Assembly: GCF_900119895.1 (NCBI RefSeq)
Contig: NZ_FQLR01000003.1
Coordinates: 186,001 to 250,000, forward strand
Source of the DNA: Collinsella phocaeensis
GTDB taxonomy: Bacteria > Actinomycetota > Coriobacteriia > Coriobacteriales > Coriobacteriaceae
Direction: 5' to 3'
DNA length: 64,000 bases
Shown here: positions 63,047 through 64,000 of the stretch, piece by piece
How the letters are laid out: every line of letters starts with the position of its first letter
How positions within the stretch are numbered: position 1 is the first letter of the stretch
Notes under the pieces: model-generated
Database searches by the model: none
Told to the model about the DNA's origin: nothing
What the model saw: the letters and a program-made list of their open reading frames with translations, nothing else
Position numbers and translations under genes: made by a program

Positions 63047-64000
63047 CTAGAACGTACCGCCGCCCGAGCTATCGGAGCTCGATGCAAGCTGGGCGACCGA
63101 CTCGCGGTACGCGCCCCCCGTCGCCCCCGTCGGCGATCCCAGGCGGCCATGCGGGTAGCACCACCAGTACACCGGATAGCGGTACCCCATGTCCTCGGTG
63201 CCGCGCAGGTCCCGCGGAACGGCGTCGGCCAGACGGCGCAGCACCTCGTCGGACACGCCGAAGGCCACGGCGAGCACGAGCAGCTTGTTCCACAGGATGA
63301 GATCGGACGGCGCCGCCTCATCGAGGTTCGTGAAGTCCTCGAGCCAGCGCTTGAGACCATCGCAGCGGCTCTTTAACTCGATCGCCTCGAGGGGGTAGCA
63401 CTTCGTGGTGCCCACGACCAGCGCGACGGCGACGCACATCGCCAGTGACGCGATCAGAACCAGAACGCTTGCGAAATCGAGGAAGAAGGCCAGGAAGACC
63501 GAGATGACGCCGGAGACGACCGCAGCGGCGAACATGCCGGCCGTGTACGCCGTGGGCACCGTGCTCGAAAGGCTGCGCTCCTCGAGCGCCGCCATGACGG
63601 ACGCCCTGAACTCCTCGAGCGGGCCCTCATCGTCCTCGTCGCCGACGGCGTCCGGCAACGAATCGATAGGCACCGCGTCGCCGTCGTGCGCCCGCTCGCC
63701 GAAGTACAGCGCGAGCGCATCCCGGTCGATCGGATCGGTCGCGCGGGCCCGATCCAGCAGCGTGAGCATGTAGACCTCGACATCTTTCGTGCCGAACAGC
63801 CGGCGCTTCTCCTGCGTCTCGGGCCTTAGGGACACCACCCCGTCGTCGGTGAGCTTCATGAGCGTCGCGATGAAGGCGCGGTCCTCCACCGAACCGCCCG
63901 ACATGAATGCCGAGAGCACGGCAGGATGGTCGGCCGAGGGAACGTCGCGGAAATAGGTCTCGCGGAACACGGGGTCGGGGTTGCGATACTTCGCGAACTT
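63047..64000 (-). CDS. DUF2207-type membrane protein, C-terminal part
   Basis: 317 residues are visible; the frame stays open to the window edge (NPDPVFRETYFRDVPSADHPAVL), so the N-terminus is outside. Features: a winged-helix-like segment (VEDRAFIATLMKLTDDGVVSL), two adjacent membrane helices (about visible residues 154-197, YTAGMFAAAVVSGVISVFLA and LVLIASLAMCVAVALVV), a helical cytosolic part with RWLEDFTNLDEAAPSDLILWNKLLVLAVAFGVSDEVLRRL, and a Ser/Gly tail SSSDSSGGGTF. These match the C-terminal half of DUF2207 proteins, whose outer N-terminal domain would precede it. Function unknown. Confidence 0.88.
   Translation of the reverse strand, partial: KFAKYRNPDPVFRETYFRDVPSADHPAVLSAFMSGGSVEDRAFIATLMKLTDDGVVSLRPETQEKRRLFGTKDVEVYMLTLLDRARATDPIDRDALALYFGERAHDGDAVPIDSLPDAVGDEDDEGPLEEFRASVMAALEERSLSSTVPTAYTAGMFAAAVVSGVISVFLAFFLDFASVLVLIASLAMCVAVALVVGTTKCYPLEAIELKSRCDGLKRWLEDFTNLDEAAPSDLILWNKLLVLAVAFGVSDEVLRRLADAVPRDLRGTEDMGYRYPVYWWCYPHGRLGSPTGATGGAYRESVAQLASSSDSSGGGTF

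Overview
The window is GC-rich bacterial DNA whose gene content points to an anaerobic, gut-type actinobacterium of the Coriobacteriia, most like Collinsella. This is an inference from content: a sorting-signal-anchored host-glycan hydrolase pair, a phosphoketolase, a single-chain pyruvate:ferredoxin oxidoreductase, rubrerythrin, a Clostridium-type secondary alcohol dehydrogenase, MurT and many LacI/LysR/LytTR regulators. No rRNA is present to confirm it. Most genes lie on the minus strand. Because of the GC content, very long antisense open frames run opposite nearly every real gene; I treat these as shadows.

Layout. 1-5.9 kb: a truncated GH84 hyaluronidase-like gene behind a 1636-residue cell-wall GH20 hexosaminidase, with a good promoter and paired TGGTAT/ATACCA dyads upstream. 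6.1-10.2 kb: phosphoketolase (xfp) and a LacI regulator that share GTAAAACGTTTTAC-type operators. 10.3-14.6 kb: a MarR gene and a heterodimeric ABC exporter, with a perfect 17-bp operator pair built into the promoter. 15.3 kb: the first of two inverted-repeat elements. 15.8-26.4 kb: an arabinose catabolic (araA, araB-like, araD) and CUT2 sugar-import operon with a divergent LacI gene. 26.6-31.1 kb: DegV, a YeiH-type transporter, a second copy of the inverted-repeat element and a LysR gene. 31.3-32.8 kb: an IS110/IS1111-type element next to tRNA-Ser(GCU). 33.1-37.2 kb: rubrerythrin, a MutY-like glycosylase and an Rrf2 regulator (an oxidative-stress group), a secondary alcohol dehydrogenase and tRNA-Asp(GUC). 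37.4-46.5 kb: a small HTH regulator, a phosphodiesterase, a glycosyltransferase-LytS-LytR operon, QueT with an RBS-pairing leader, an MFS permease, a phospholipase-C-like protein and a membrane-anchored C39-like protease. 46.5-64 kb: a nested inverted-repeat region, carbamate kinase, MurT with a GatD-like partner lacking its catalytic residues, PFOR, an ArsC/Spx-like protein, UppP, a universal stress protein, a two-component system, PurH, a GNAT protein and a DUF2207-type membrane protein running off the end.

How it fits together. Sugar supply (GH20/GH84, ABC import, araBAD) leads to pentose phosphates that phosphoketolase can cleave to acetyl phosphate. PFOR handles pyruvate and the secondary ADH disposes of reductant. 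Cell-envelope functions (UppP, MurT/GatD-like, glycosyltransferase, C39-like protease, two sensor kinases) make up a second theme. The most unusual items are the two inverted-repeat elements with near-identical length but different interiors, a 149-bp nested inverted repeat, the catalytically stripped GatD, the cluster-less MutY with D138E, the queT leader and the IS1111-type element with a long 3' non-coding segment.
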